Made by a program: the position numbers and the translations under genes. From assembly GCF_025716875.1 (NCBI RefSeq), contig NZ_JAOVZB010000009.1:1-44321 (forward strand): a DNA stretch of 44,321 nucleotides, read 5' to 3'. How positions within the stretch are numbered: position 1 is the first letter of the stretch; every line of letters begins with the position of its first letter. Origin of the DNA: Marinomonas sargassi (GTDB taxonomy: Bacteria; Pseudomonadota; Gammaproteobacteria; Pseudomonadales; Marinomonadaceae). Below the pieces are notes generated by a model. It made no database searches. It had not been told where the DNA came from and saw only the letters and a list, made by a program, of their open reading frames with translations. Shown piece after piece: positions 1 to 9,781 of the stretch.

Positions 1-2
1 TT

Positions 3-782
<780 letters not shown>

Positions 783-810
783 TAGGTTCACCTGTATTTG
801 ACACAATAAA

Positions 811-842
811 AAACCGCTTACATTTCTGTAAGCGGTTTTTTT
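811..842. terminator. Bidirectional intrinsic terminator between tonB-like gene and ettA
   Basis: An 11-bp perfect stem (811-821 with 828-838) has a short loop, a T-run on the plus side and an A-run on the left that serves as the U-run for minus-strand transcripts. It lies between two convergent genes, as expected for a shared terminator. Confidence 0.9.
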
Positions 843-869
843 GCTTCTGGATAAAATGTCGGAGCTTAA

Positions 870-2531
870 TTAAGCATCAATGCGTTTGTATTTGATTCTT
901 GTTGGTGTCGCATCTTTACCTGTACGTTCTTTATAATCCGCTTCGTATTCTGCGTAGTTACCTTCGAAGAATACCGCTTTTGAATCGCCTTCATAAGCTA
1001 AGATATGGGTCGCAATACGATCCAAGAACCAACGGTCATGGGAAATAACAATCGCCGCACCAGGGAAGGCCAACAAGGCATCCTCTAATGAACGCAAGGT
1101 TTCCACATCAAGGTCGTTGGTCGGCTCATCCAGTAGTAAAACGTTGCCGCCTTCTTTCAATAGTTTGGCAAGGTGTAAGCGGTTACGTTCACCACCTGAA
1201 AGGTGCTTAACGAATTTTTGCTGATCAGAGCCTTTGAAATTAAAGCGTCCAATATAAGCACGAGAAGGTACTTTGTAATTATGTACCGTAATCATATCTT
1301 GACCATCGGCAATCTCTTCCCATACGGTCTTGTCACCATCCAACTCACGCATTTGATCAACATAAGCTAGCTGTACTGTCTCACCTAGTGTGACTGTCCC
1401 TTCGTCTGGTTGTTCTGTACCGGCAATCATTTTGAATAGAGTCGATTTACCTGCACCGTTACCACCAACAACACCCACGATAGCGCCTTGTGGTACGACC
1501 ATGTTGAAGTCTTCTAGCAATACCTTGTGCTCAAAGCTCTTCTTAACGCCTTGGATCTCAATGACTTTTGAACCTAGGCGAGGCCCCGGTGGAATGTACA
1601 ATTCGTTGGTTTCGTTACGATCTTGGAATTCTTGAGAGTTCATTTCTTCGAAGCGAGCCAAACGCGCCTTAGATTTAGACTGGCGGCCTTTAGCGTTTTG
1701 ACGAACCCATTCCAGCTCAGATTTAATCGCTTTCTTATGGGAAGCTTGTTGTTTCGCTTCTTGCTCTAAACGAGCGTCTTTTTGTTCTAGCCAAGAAGAG
1801 TAGTTGCCTTCGTAAGGAATACCGTGACCACGGTCAAGTTCCAGAATCCAGCCAGCAGCATTGTCTAGGAAGTAACGGTCATGGGTAATGGCAACCACAG
1901 TGCCCGGATAATCTTTCAAGAAGCGCTCTAGCCAAGCGACAGATTCGGCATCCAAATGGTTGGTCGGCTCATCCAGTAGGATCATGTCAGGCTTATCAAG
2001 CAATAGACGACATAGGGCAACACGACGACGCTCACCACCTGATAGATGCTCAACACTGGCATCCCATGGTGGTAGGCGTAATGCATCGGCAGCTACTTCG
2101 AGTGCGCGTTCTAAGTTATGGCCATCTTTTGATTCGATTAACGCCTCTAGCTGTCCTTGTTCTTTAGCAAGGGCATCAAAGTCAGCATCAGGCTCGGCGT
2201 ATTCAGCGTAAACAGCATCAAGACGAGCTATGGCTTCAATCACATCTGAGAAAGCTTCTTCCACAATGCCACGAACATTTTTATTAGGGTCAAGATGAGG
2301 TTCTTGTTCTAAGTAGCCAATCTTGATGCCCGGCATTGGGCGTGCTTCACCGTTATGCTCTTTATCCACACCTGCCATGATGCGCAATAGCGTCGACTTA
2401 CCAGAGCCGTTTAGACCTAAAACACCGATTTTAGCGCCGGGGAAAAATGAAAGAGAAATGTCTTTAAGAATCTCACGTTTAGGAGGAACAACCTTCCCAA
2501 CGCGGTTCATGCTGTATACAAACTGAGCCAT
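870..2531 (-). CDS. ettA: Energy-dependent translational throttle protein EttA (ABC-F)
   Basis: This 553-residue soluble ABC-F ATPase has two nucleotide-binding domains and no membrane segments. Both Walker A motifs (GLNGSGKS, GGNGAGKS) and both signature LSGGE motifs are intact, with Walker B-type LLDEPTNHLD and LLDEPTNDLD. Between the domains is the Lys/Arg-rich linker typical of ABC-F proteins. Length and sequence fit EttA, known in E. coli to bind the ribosomal E site and gate early elongation according to ATP/ADP ratio. The start encodes MAQFVYSMNRVGK, the usual EttA N-terminus. It is transcribed convergently with the tonB-like gene. The ribosome-binding site is weak. Confidence 0.95.
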   Translation of the reverse strand: MAQFVYSMNRVGKVVPPKREILKDISLSFFPGAKIGVLGLNGSGKSTLLRIMAGVDKEHNGEARPMPGIKIGYLEQEPHLDPNKNVRGIVEEAFSDVIEAIARLDAVYAEYAEPDADFDALAKEQGQLEALIESKDGHNLERALEVAADALRLPPWDASVEHLSGGERRRVALCRLLLDKPDMILLDEPTNHLDAESVAWLERFLKDYPGTVVAITHDRYFLDNAAGWILELDRGHGIPYEGNYSSWLEQKDARLEQEAKQQASHKKAIKSELEWVRQNAKGRQSKSKARLARFEEMNSQEFQDRNETNELYIPPGPRLGSKVIEIQGVKKSFEHKVLLEDFNMVVPQGAIVGVVGGNGAGKSTLFKMIAGTEQPDEGTVTLGETVQLAYVDQMRELDGDKTVWEEIADGQDMITVHNYKVPSRAYIGRFNFKGSDQQKFVKHLSGGERNRLHLAKLLKEGGNVLLLDEPTNDLDVETLRSLEDALLAFPGAAIVISHDRWFLDRIATHILAYEGDSKAVFFEGNYAEYEADYKERTGKDATPTRIKYKRIDA

Positions 2532-2599
2532 AAAGAATCAACTATCCTATTTATCGAAATACGATTGAAAAAAGTGCCCTAAGAATAGCACAGCCCAAG

Positions 2600-3505
2600 C
2601 TAATGAAGAATAATTAGCGCGGCACCGAACACGACTAATATGGCGCCTAACCAGGCGCCAAAAGCGGGGCGTTGTCCTGTGGTGATCCACAGTCCGGGCA
2701 AAAATAATACGGGAACGGTTGCTGACAGTGTGGTGACAATACCAACGTGCGCATTACCGACACCCCAAACCAAGACACTCATCCCTATGACCATACCAAT
2801 CGTGGCCATCGCTGTGACTCCAAGAAAATCTTTTCGAGTCAGCATATTGAAAGCAAGGTCATTGTTTGACTTTTTGTGTCGATAGAAAAAGAAATAGGCA
2901 ACGAGCAGTGCGACCGCTCCCGTTGCAACACGTAATGCAGACACAGCAATAGGGTCTGCGCCACTCAATAAGGCAGGTTTACTGAGTAAGGCACCACTAG
3001 ATTGACTGAGTGCACCTGCTAGAGCCATTAGAATACCAATACTTAATTTGCCTTTGGTTTGCTCCCACTCGTGTTGACTGCCTCGTTTGCCAAATAAAAT
3101 AGCGATGACAACCCCTGAGATAACGAGGCCACAGGCAAAAAGTTGTTGCAACGAAAGCTGTTCATTGAAGAATATCCAACCGAGCAAGATGGACATAGGG
3201 GCGTTTGTTGCAAATAGCACTCCTGTACGCCTAGGGCCTAAACGATGTACTGCACTAAATAGCATAGTGTCGCCAACAAAAATCCCCAGTAATCCTGATA
3301 ACATGACCAGATCGGCATGTTGCCATAAGCTGTTGTTGAAGCGTTGAGTTACGAGACAGATGAAGACGAGCAGGGCGGTGGCAATAGAAATTCTGATAGT
3401 GTTGAAGCGCATGATGCCAAAGCGTTTTATCAGTGTGGGAGCCATTAGACTGGTAATAGTCCAACACAGTGCGACAACGAGTCCTGATAGTTCGGCAAAA
3501 AGCAT
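2600..3505 (-). CDS. EamA/DMT-superfamily inner-membrane transporter
   Basis: This 301-residue, very hydrophobic protein has about ten predicted membrane helices in two homologous halves, the architecture of the EamA (drug/metabolite transporter) family. Typical features include the conserved stretch around residues 75-110 (GLLGIFVGDTMLFSAVHRLG) and the second-half repeat beginning near residue 155. Family members export or import small metabolites such as amino acids or nucleotides. The substrate cannot be told from sequence. It sits upstream of ettA on the same strand with a 68-bp gap, so it may or may not share a transcript. Divergent nrdR starts about 260 bp away. Confidence 0.85.
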   Translation of the reverse strand: MLFAELSGLVVALCWTITSLMAPTLIKRFGIMRFNTIRISIATALLVFICLVTQRFNNSLWQHADLVMLSGLLGIFVGDTMLFSAVHRLGPRRTGVLFATNAPMSILLGWIFFNEQLSLQQLFACGLVISGVVIAILFGKRGSQHEWEQTKGKLSIGILMALAGALSQSSGALLSKPALLSGADPIAVSALRVATGAVALLVAYFFFYRHKKSNNDLAFNMLTRKDFLGVTAMATIGMVIGMSVLVWGVGNAHVGIVTTLSATVPVLFLPGLWITTGQRPAFGAWLGAILVVFGAALIILH

Positions 3506-3765
3506 ATTGTGTTCCTTTCATTTGCTTCTTTAATACTTAAATTAATGAGTTATACAATTTACATAGCCCTAATATCAAAGGCTGTAAACGCAGTATGGGG
3601 TTTGGTAGCTATATAATTGCGAGGTTGGTATGATTTCTGCCAGAAATGATGACAAAAAAGAAAGGCTTAGCATCGCCTTTGCTATTTTTTGTCTCTATAT
3701 TAATAGCTTAAAGCCTGCATATATTGCAGACATTCTCACATCAAAAACGTTATTTTGGAAGCCTT

Positions 3766-4251
3766 ATGCGATGCCCTTTTTGTGGAACTTTAGACACTAA
3801 AGTATTGGATTCTCGATTAGTCTCTGAATCAGCTCAAGTGCGCCGCCGTCGTAGCTGTATTCAATGCCATGAACGCTTCACAACGTTTGAAGTGGCAGAG
3901 CTACAAATGCCGAAACTGATAAAAAGCGACGGCAGTCGAGAAGCCTTTGATGAAGACAAACTGCGTAATGGTATTTTGAAAGCCATAGAGAAACGACCAG
4001 TCAGTAGTGAAGCGGTAGAAACGGCGATTGCGAGTATTAAAGAGAAGATGCAAGCCACAGGTGAACGAGAGTTACCATCCCGTTGGACTGGGGAAGCGGT
4101 AATGGTCGAGCTGCAAGGTCTGGATCAAGTGGCTTATGTACGCTTCGCTTCTGTTTACCGAAGCTTCAAAGACATTAGTGAATTTCGAGATGAAATCGAC
4201 CGCCTCGAAAGTACTAAAACAGAAGATACAATTTTAAAAGAAGATAAATAA
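3766..4251 (+). CDS. nrdR: Transcriptional repressor NrdR
   Basis: This 161-residue regulator of ribonucleotide reductase genes has an N-terminal zinc ribbon (Cys3, Cys6, Cys31, Cys34) followed by an ATP-cone domain from about residue 48 ([15 protein letters not shown]). The start was placed at 3766 because MRCPFCG is the invariant family N-terminus; an upstream in-frame TTG at 3724 is not needed. The family senses ATP/dATP and represses nrd operons. The last base of its TAA is the first base of the ribD ATG (TAATG), implying translational coupling. The 260-bp upstream gap holds a weak hairpin at 3661-3680 followed by T-rich sequence, possibly a terminator. I saw no clear NrdR box there. Confidence 0.96.
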   Translation: MRCPFCGTLDTKVLDSRLVSESAQVRRRRSCIQCHERFTTFEVAELQMPKLIKSDGSREAFDEDKLRNGILKAIEKRPVSSEAVETAIASIKEKMQATGERELPSRWTGEAVMVELQGLDQVAYVRFASVYRSFKDISEFRDEIDRLESTKTEDTILKEDK

Positions 4252-5423
4252 TGACGGTTCAAAATCACCAATACTGGATGGCGAAAGCGCTTCAGTTAGC
4301 AAAGAAAGGCCTTTATACCACTCACCCTAATCCTAGAGTGGGATGTGTTTTAGTTAAAGGTGGCGAGCTAATAGGTCAGGGTTTTCATCTGAAAACAGGT
4401 GAAGGTCATGCAGAAGTTCAAGCCTTAGCCAATGTATTGGAAAATTTCCCAAAAGATCATGCAGCGCAACTAAAAGGTGCTACCGCTTATGTCACCTTGG
4501 AACCATGCAGTCACCAAGGCAAAACACCACCTTGTGCGGAGGCTTTGATTAAAGCCGGTGTCGCTCAAGTCGTTTTTGGTATGCAAGACCCTAATCCTGA
4601 AGTATCGGGTCGCGGTATCACCAAGTTGAAAGCGGCAGGTATCGAAGTGGTTGGTCCTGTCATGGAAGCGGAATGTGAAGCATTGAATCCGGGCTTTATT
4701 AAACGCATGCGCGAAGGTTTGCCTTATGTTCGAGTCAAACTGGCCATGAGCCTTGATGGACGTACTGCCATGGAATCTGGGGAAAGCCAATGGATTACTG
4801 GGGCAGAGGCGCGTCATGATGTGCAGCGTTTACGAGCGCAAAGTGATGCCATAGTCACAGGGATTGGTTCTGTGATTACCGATAACCCGAGTATGACAGT
4901 CCGTATTGATAGCCAAGATCAAGAAGTGGATAGCAAACAAGTTCGCCAGCCATTAAGAGTAATAATGGATTCGGCTTTATCTATTTTGCCAGAAGCGAAA
5001 ATTCTTTATCCTTCTTCTCAAGCTTGTGTCTTCTCTATTGAAGAGGACATTGAACAAGAGCATCTTAAAGTTCTTCACAAGAAGGGAGTGGATGTGCGTT
5101 TTTCTCCTAGGGGAGAAGATGGTCGTTTAGACCTATTGGATGCCATGGAGCAATTAGCAGATTCTGGTGTTAACGAAGTCTTGCTTGAAACAGGGGCAGA
5201 ATTGGCGGGCGGCTTCTTACAAGCAGGCTTAGTTGATGAAATTGTTGTTTATATGGCACCGAAATTATTAGGCTCTACGGCGAGACCTTTATTTCAATTG
5301 CCACTTGATCTGATGGATGAAGCGGTGGATTTAGAATTTTCGTCTGTTCGTAAGGTAGGGCAAGACTTGCGCTTAGTTTATAAACCGACTTATCTAGAAG
5401 AGGATTACGAAGAAGGCGAGTAG
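4251..5423 (+). CDS. ribD: Bifunctional riboflavin biosynthesis protein RibD
   Basis: This 390-residue enzyme catalyses two successive steps of riboflavin synthesis. The N-terminal deaminase domain (about 1-145) has the zinc motif HAE (His53, Glu55) and PCSHQGKTPPC (Cys86, Cys95). The C-terminal NADPH-dependent reductase domain (about 150-375) begins at YVRVKLAMSLDGRTA and contains the WITG segment. Length is normal for the fused enzyme, and it overlaps nrdR by one base. The riboflavin genes ribE, ribBA and ribH, often next in related bacteria, do not follow. Instead there is about 200 bp without a gene, containing a TATAAT at 5540-5545, and then nusB. Confidence 0.96.
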   Translation: MTVQNHQYWMAKALQLAKKGLYTTHPNPRVGCVLVKGGELIGQGFHLKTGEGHAEVQALANVLENFPKDHAAQLKGATAYVTLEPCSHQGKTPPCAEALIKAGVAQVVFGMQDPNPEVSGRGITKLKAAGIEVVGPVMEAECEALNPGFIKRMREGLPYVRVKLAMSLDGRTAMESGESQWITGAEARHDVQRLRAQSDAIVTGIGSVITDNPSMTVRIDSQDQEVDSKQVRQPLRVIMDSALSILPEAKILYPSSQACVFSIEEDIEQEHLKVLHKKGVDVRFSPRGEDGRLDLLDAMEQLADSGVNEVLLETGAELAGGFLQAGLVDEIVVYMAPKLLGSTARPLFQLPLDLMDEAVDLEFSSVRKVGQDLRLVYKPTYLEEDYEEGE

Positions 5424-5627
5424 CTTGCTTTTGTTTTTTATTCAGTGTTTTTATTCAGGTTTTTGTGCGAGCTCAAAAAAAAGTACTTTCTTAGTCGGTA
5501 TTTTAGAAAGTTAGCAGAGAAACCTCGTATAAATGTTGTTATAATCGCCGCCCAAACTAACCTGTACTACCATCGGACGAGAATCCCTAGGCTTTTCTTT
5601 TTGAAGTCTAGTTAATTGAGGCACAAA

Positions 5628-6128
5628 ATGAGCGAAGTGGAAACAACAAACGACCAATCACCAGCACCAAAGCGTAAGGCTAAGAAACCTTCTCGTTCGC
5701 AAATGCGCAGTGCTTCTCGTCGTCTAGCATTACAAGCTGTCTACCAATGGCAAATGAATAAAACAGCGGTTAGTGAAATAGAAACTCAGTTTGTCATGGA
5801 TCAAGACATGGCGACTTGCGATAAAACCTATTTCCACGAAATTCTACAAGGTGTAACGGCAGACGCTAAAAAATTGGATGACTTGTTTGAAGAGTTATTA
5901 GACCGTCCGTTGAGCGAGTTAGATCCTATCGAGCTTGCGGTAATGCGTATTGGCTCATTTGAATTAGCTGAGCGCCTTGATGTGCCTTACAAAGTGGCCA
6001 TTAACGAAGGTGTTGAGCTAGCAAAAGGTTTTGGAGCTACAGAAAGTCATAAATACATTAACGGTATTCTAGACAAGCTTGCACAGCGTGTGCGTCGTGA
6101 AGAAATCGCGGCTCGTAGGAATAGCTAA
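5628..6128 (+). CDS. nusB: Transcription antitermination factor NusB
   Basis: This 166-residue all-helical RNA-binding protein joins NusE (S10) at boxA in rRNA antitermination complexes. The core from about residue 28 shows RRLALQAVYQWQ, DPIELAVMRIGSFEL and the C-terminal KYINGILDKLAQ. The Lys/Ser-rich N-terminal extension of about 25 residues is longer than in E. coli. Start 5628 was chosen because it follows GAGG at 5616-5619. Downstream is a strong terminator, so nusB does not run into thiL as it often does. A boxA target lies at the other end of this window, in the rrn leader. Confidence 0.95.
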   Translation: MSEVETTNDQSPAPKRKAKKPSRSQMRSASRRLALQAVYQWQMNKTAVSEIETQFVMDQDMATCDKTYFHEILQGVTADAKKLDDLFEELLDRPLSELDPIELAVMRIGSFELAERLDVPYKVAINEGVELAKGFGATESHKYINGILDKLAQRVRREEIAARRNS

Positions 6129-6154
6129 GTTGGCTTGCTATAAAGAAATTCTAG

Positions 6155-6190
6155 AAACCCTGTTATCTCATTGGTAACAGGGTTTTTTTT
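6155..6190 (+). terminator. Intrinsic terminator after nusB
   Basis: An 11-bp perfect stem (6155-6165 with 6175-6185) has a 9-nt loop and a continuous T-run. It closes the nusB transcript and marks the left boundary of the block inserted between nusB and thiL. Confidence 0.9.
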
Positions 6191-6222
6191 GGTCTGTATT
6201 TCATCATGGTAGGGAGGAGAGA

Positions 6223-7083
6223 ATGGATAACATTGAAGTACGAGAGCCTTATGTTCCTGATGCACCAAGGGCGATTCAGAAGGGAACGCCATTAACCTCA
6301 TTACTCGATATCGAGGCGATTGAGTGTTTAGCGAAAAATATTTTTTATGTGCATAGGGAGTTTGAGGTAAAAGCCTTTTGTGAGTTCGCAAAAGATGGGT
6401 TAGAGCCCCTTAGTTTAATGCAGCGGGGGCAGCATATCGCGAAAGCCTTAAGGCGCTTTCTGCCAGATAATTATTCTGATGCGGTTGCTGTGTTAGTGGC
6501 TTCTTTTACGCCTGTGAAAATAGACGCGGAAGAGTTTGGTTTAGCCGCTTTCTTCTACCTTCCCCACGGTGCTTTTATCGCCGAGTATGGGCAAAACCCA
6601 GAATACAATCATGGTGTTGACCCTTTTGATACTTCAATGAAAGCCTTATATGAGTTGACCACACGCTTTACCTCAGAGTTTGCCATTCGTCCCTTTCTCA
6701 TAGATCAACAAGAGCGAACATTAGCAACACTGGCTTCTTGGCTGGTGGACTCTAACCCCCATGTACGCCGCTTATGTTCCGAGGGTACTCGTCCCAAACT
6801 GCCATGGGGCAAACGCCTAGCGGCTTTTGTCACTGACCCTACGCCGACATTGTTTATTCTCGAAGCCTTAAGAAATGATGAGTCCCTATATGTACGCCGT
6901 AGTGTCGCTAACCACCTTGGTGATATCGCGAAAGACCACCCAGACACGGTGTTTTCTTTATGCGAAAGCTGGCTTGAAGAAGGGGCATCAAAAGAAGTGA
7001 AATGGCTAATTCGGCACGCGGTTAGACATCCAGCGAAGAAAAAAGATGAAAGAGCGTTAGCGATTCGTGTACAAGCAAAATAG
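6223..7083 (+). CDS. AlkC-like DNA alkylation repair glycosylase (short form)
   Basis: This 286-residue helical protein carries HEAT-like repeats. The segment around residues 175-195 (DSNPHVRRLCSEGTRPKLPW) is the hallmark of the AlkC/COG4335 DNA alkylation repair family, and the N-terminal half has the expected helical pattern. AlkC enzymes excise 3-methyladenine-type lesions without base flipping. The start is well supported by a strong ribosome-binding site, AGGGAGGAGAG. Typical AlkC proteins I know run to roughly 350 or more residues with a C-terminal Ig-like domain. This one stops right after the last repeat, and the methyltransferase gene starts 37 bp later, so it lacks that domain. Family confidence is good; activity is inferred. 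Confidence 0.8.
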   Translation: MDNIEVREPYVPDAPRAIQKGTPLTSLLDIEAIECLAKNIFYVHREFEVKAFCEFAKDGLEPLSLMQRGQHIAKALRRFLPDNYSDAVAVLVASFTPVKIDAEEFGLAAFFYLPHGAFIAEYGQNPEYNHGVDPFDTSMKALYELTTRFTSEFAIRPFLIDQQERTLATLASWLVDSNPHVRRLCSEGTRPKLPWGKRLAAFVTDPTPTLFILEALRNDESLYVRRSVANHLGDIAKDHPDTVFSLCESWLEEGASKEVKWLIRHAVRHPAKKKDERALAIRVQAK

Positions 7084-7120
7084 CTTGAATATTGGGTATG
7101 TCAAAACGAAAGGAAAATGT

Positions 7121-7876
7121 ATGAAGTCTACGGAAAGGTTTTCAGATCGGGCGGATAACTATCTTAAATATCGACCTTCTTATCCCCTTGAGTTGATAGA
7201 AGTGCTAATGACCGAATGCGGTTTGGATAGAAATTCTGTTATTGCGGATATCGGGTCAGGAACAGGGAAACTATCGGAGTTACTATTAGATAAAGACCTT
7301 TGTGTGTATGGGGTTGAGCCTAATAAAGAAATGAGAACGGCAGCAGAGCAGTTACTGGTTGGGCACCCCAAGTTTACAAGTGTACAGGGTGACTCATCAC
7401 ATACTGGTCTGGAAGAGAAAACAGTTAATCTTGTTATAGCAGCACAGGCTTTTCACTGGTTTGATAAGGAACCAACAAAAATAGAGTTTCAACGTATTCT
7501 AAGGCCGCGAGGTCGTGTTGGGCTAGTGTGGAATGAGCGAGACCTTTCTACGCCTTTTCAAAAGGAATACGACCTGCTGTTAGAAGAATATTGTGATGGC
7601 TATACAGAGCTAAATCACCGCAATGTTTCCGAGCAGGAAATTAAAGCTTTTCTTGATCCTGCTAGTTATCAAATATTCACTTTTCCTTATGAGCAGCTTT
7701 TTGATAAAGCAGGCTTCTTAGGCCGTATGTACTCCTCATCTTATACGCCTCAGCAAGGTTCAAACGCTGCAAAAAATCTAAACGCCGCTGCGGAAGTGCT
7801 TTTCCATAAATATGAAAAAGATGGTGTGGTGGCGTTTTCGTATTTAACTAAGCTCTATCTGTCTGGAAGTTATTGA
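7121..7876 (+). CDS. Class I SAM-dependent methyltransferase
   Basis: This 251-residue protein has methyltransferase motif I (IADIGSGTGKLSELL, about residues 42-56), the acidic motif II (GVEPNKEM) and a motif-IV-like AAQAFHWF. The N-terminus MKSTERFSDRADNYLKYRPS is common in small-molecule methyltransferases annotated as methyltransferase type 11/UbiE-like. Substrate is unknown. The ATG at 7121 is preceded by AGGAAA, so I prefer it to an in-frame GTG at 7067 that would overlap the AlkC-like gene. Co-transcription with that gene is likely. Confidence 0.85.
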   Translation: MKSTERFSDRADNYLKYRPSYPLELIEVLMTECGLDRNSVIADIGSGTGKLSELLLDKDLCVYGVEPNKEMRTAAEQLLVGHPKFTSVQGDSSHTGLEEKTVNLVIAAQAFHWFDKEPTKIEFQRILRPRGRVGLVWNERDLSTPFQKEYDLLLEEYCDGYTELNHRNVSEQEIKAFLDPASYQIFTFPYEQLFDKAGFLGRMYSSSYTPQQGSNAAKNLNAAAEVLFHKYEKDGVVAFSYLTKLYLSGSY

Positions 7877-8006
7877 TAGGTTATAGGCCTGCCTTTAGTG
7901 CAAGTCTCTCGTACCTATTAATATCATTGGCTGCTTTATCAGTAACCCGTTATCATGTGGCACATTGAGGTAGCAACGCTGCCTTCCCCAACGTTTTAGG
8001 ATCCTA

Positions 8007-8318
8007 ATGAAAAAGACCTTCGTACTATCCCACCCCAAAATCACTTATCAGCGCATTATTGAAAACGCCAAAAATGAAGTTAAGAAGTACATTAAGAAAG
8101 AGCGAACTAAAGCTTTGCCTGAGAATGCTGATTTTTGGGGGTTCAATTGTAAGTTTGGCCAAACAGCCGATAAGGCACGAGTCATTCATGAGGGCGATAT
8201 CAATCTTAATATCAGCTCAGCGCAGAGCCAGCATTGGAAATCTTTCTACCTTGAAATAGAGGCAACTCCAAAGACACGAGCTAAGCGTCCTGAACCAAAA
8301 ACGGAAGACGACATTTAA
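8007..8318 (+). CDS. DUF6172-family small protein
   Basis: This 103-residue basic protein begins MKKTFVLSHPKITYQRIIE and contains ADFWGFNCKFG, which I recognise as the uncharacterised DUF6172 family. The pattern is an N-terminal Lys-rich helix, a central W-F-C-F segment and a hydrophilic C-terminus. No catalytic motif, signal peptide or membrane helix is visible. Function is unknown. It stands alone between two gaps of about 130 and 190 bp, with a weak AGGAT ribosome-binding site. Confidence 0.75.
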   Translation: MKKTFVLSHPKITYQRIIENAKNEVKKYIKKERTKALPENADFWGFNCKFGQTADKARVIHEGDINLNISSAQSQHWKSFYLEIEATPKTRAKRPEPKTEDDI

Positions 8319-8505
8319 GTTTTTTGTTGGCTATATTGTGATCCTTTACTGCAAGGTTTTCTTGATTATTTGCTTTTATTTATAGGAATTTTCAGGTGTA
8401 AATTTAAGTAAAATAACGCTTCATAAGTATATTTAGCATGCTAGTTTAATAGAACAAATCGTACAGGACTGTTGTAGACAATATAAAATTATTGAGGATG
8501 ACGTT

Positions 8506-9606
8506 ATGAAATTGTTGAAGTGTGCCGTCTTGTTCGGCATTCCCTTTTTTGCTTTTGCCAAAGCACCACCTATGGCGATTGAGGCGTGTGCAAGCGCTCA
8601 ATCAGGCGATAGCTGTAGTTTTAGTATGCGAGACCGCGCGGTAGAGGGCGTGTGTGGCCAGCCACCGAGACAGAAAGAACTAGTGTGTATGCCGGAAAGA
8701 AGAGGCGGGCAAGGCAGTAAAAGTCTTGCTGGAGCAGGTCAGAGTTCTGAGCGTACAGCGGGCGGCCGTTCTCCGAGAAAACATACTACAGTCCAATCTG
8801 ACGGTGAGGTGCAAACGGTTAAAGCTAACGTGAGCCCCATCGCAGACAATATTATTGCTTCAAAAATCCAAGGGAAATGGCGAGTTCTTACAGCGAATGG
8901 CGTTTCTGAACATTTAACGGGCGCTTTCCCTAACCCGGGAAATCCAAATGAAATCAAAGAGCAAGATTACAGTTTTAGAGTTCCAGCTGAGCCTGAGTTA
9001 GCGAACAAAATTACGCCACTCGGTTTGCACGATTTTGGCCTTGGTTTAAATGGTGTGCCCTTTGATCCAGTGGCTGCAGAATGGTATCTAGGGGATAGAA
9101 ATGGTGGTTGGCAGTATGAAGCTATGTCTGGGGCTGTGCCTTTAGGCTTGGATGAAAACCATGCCCATGTTCAACCGACAGGTGCCTACCATTACCATGC
9201 TCTACCAACCTTGCTAATTGAGAAGCTGAACCTTTCTTCAGAAGCTCATTCACCTTTAATTGGCTGGGCTGCAGATGGTTTTCCTATTTACGCTTTGTAT
9301 GGCTATAAAAACCCAAAGGATAGTACATCGGATATTGTAGGGCTGAGCTCTAGTTACCGTGTGAAATTAGGCCATAGACCAGAGGGTGGAAGCAACCCAG
9401 GCGGTCATTATGATGGTACTTTTGTTGCCGACTTTGAATACATAAAAGGTGCAGGTACCTTGGATGAGTGTAACGGGCAGTTTACCGTAACTCCTGAATT
9501 TCCAAACGGCACTTATGCTTACTTCTTAACAGACGAGTTTCCTGTTATTCCTCGTTGTTACAAAGGAACGCCTTCAACAGATTTTACACAGCAGAGAAGA
9601 CGATAA
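8506..9606 (+). CDS. Exported YHYH-domain protein with N-terminal four-Cys module
   Basis: This 366-residue protein has an N-terminal signal-like segment (residues 1-19, ending FAFAKA), so it is probably periplasmic. A short module with four cysteines (28, 37, 50, 61) follows, in the pattern C-x8-C-x12-C-x10-C, then a Gly/Ser/Arg-rich linker. The main domain runs from about residue 115 and includes the namesake Tyr-His-Tyr-His (228-231), ENHAHVQPTG just before it and GWAADGFPIYALYG after it. This is the YHYH family, whose biochemical function is not established to my knowledge. The dense histidines suggest metal binding, which is inference. A GAGG ribosome-binding site lies upstream, and a terminator follows. 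Confidence 0.85.
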   Translation: MKLLKCAVLFGIPFFAFAKAPPMAIEACASAQSGDSCSFSMRDRAVEGVCGQPPRQKELVCMPERRGGQGSKSLAGAGQSSERTAGGRSPRKHTTVQSDGEVQTVKANVSPIADNIIASKIQGKWRVLTANGVSEHLTGAFPNPGNPNEIKEQDYSFRVPAEPELANKITPLGLHDFGLGLNGVPFDPVAAEWYLGDRNGGWQYEAMSGAVPLGLDENHAHVQPTGAYHYHALPTLLIEKLNLSSEAHSPLIGWAADGFPIYALYGYKNPKDSTSDIVGLSSSYRVKLGHRPEGGSNPGGHYDGTFVADFEYIKGAGTLDECNGQFTVTPEFPNGTYAYFLTDEFPVIPRCYKGTPSTDFTQQRRR

Positions 9607-9647
9607 GTCACTCAGCTAATGTTTGTGCAGTTTATGCTAACCTGATA

Positions 9648-9682
9648 AATCGGATGTGACTTTCAATCGCATCCGATTTTTT
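9648..9682 (+). terminator. Intrinsic terminator after the YHYH gene
   Basis: A 9-bp perfect stem (9648-9656 with 9670-9678) is followed by a T-run. It lies about 40 bp after the stop codon of the YHYH gene. Confidence 0.8.
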
Positions 9683-9781
9683 ATGTTTTAAGATATTTTT
9701 TAAAGATTATGCTTTTAACCTATGGAAGGCTTGGCAACTAGGACTAGTAGAAAATCGGGTGTTTTTGTTTAACTGTTATGG

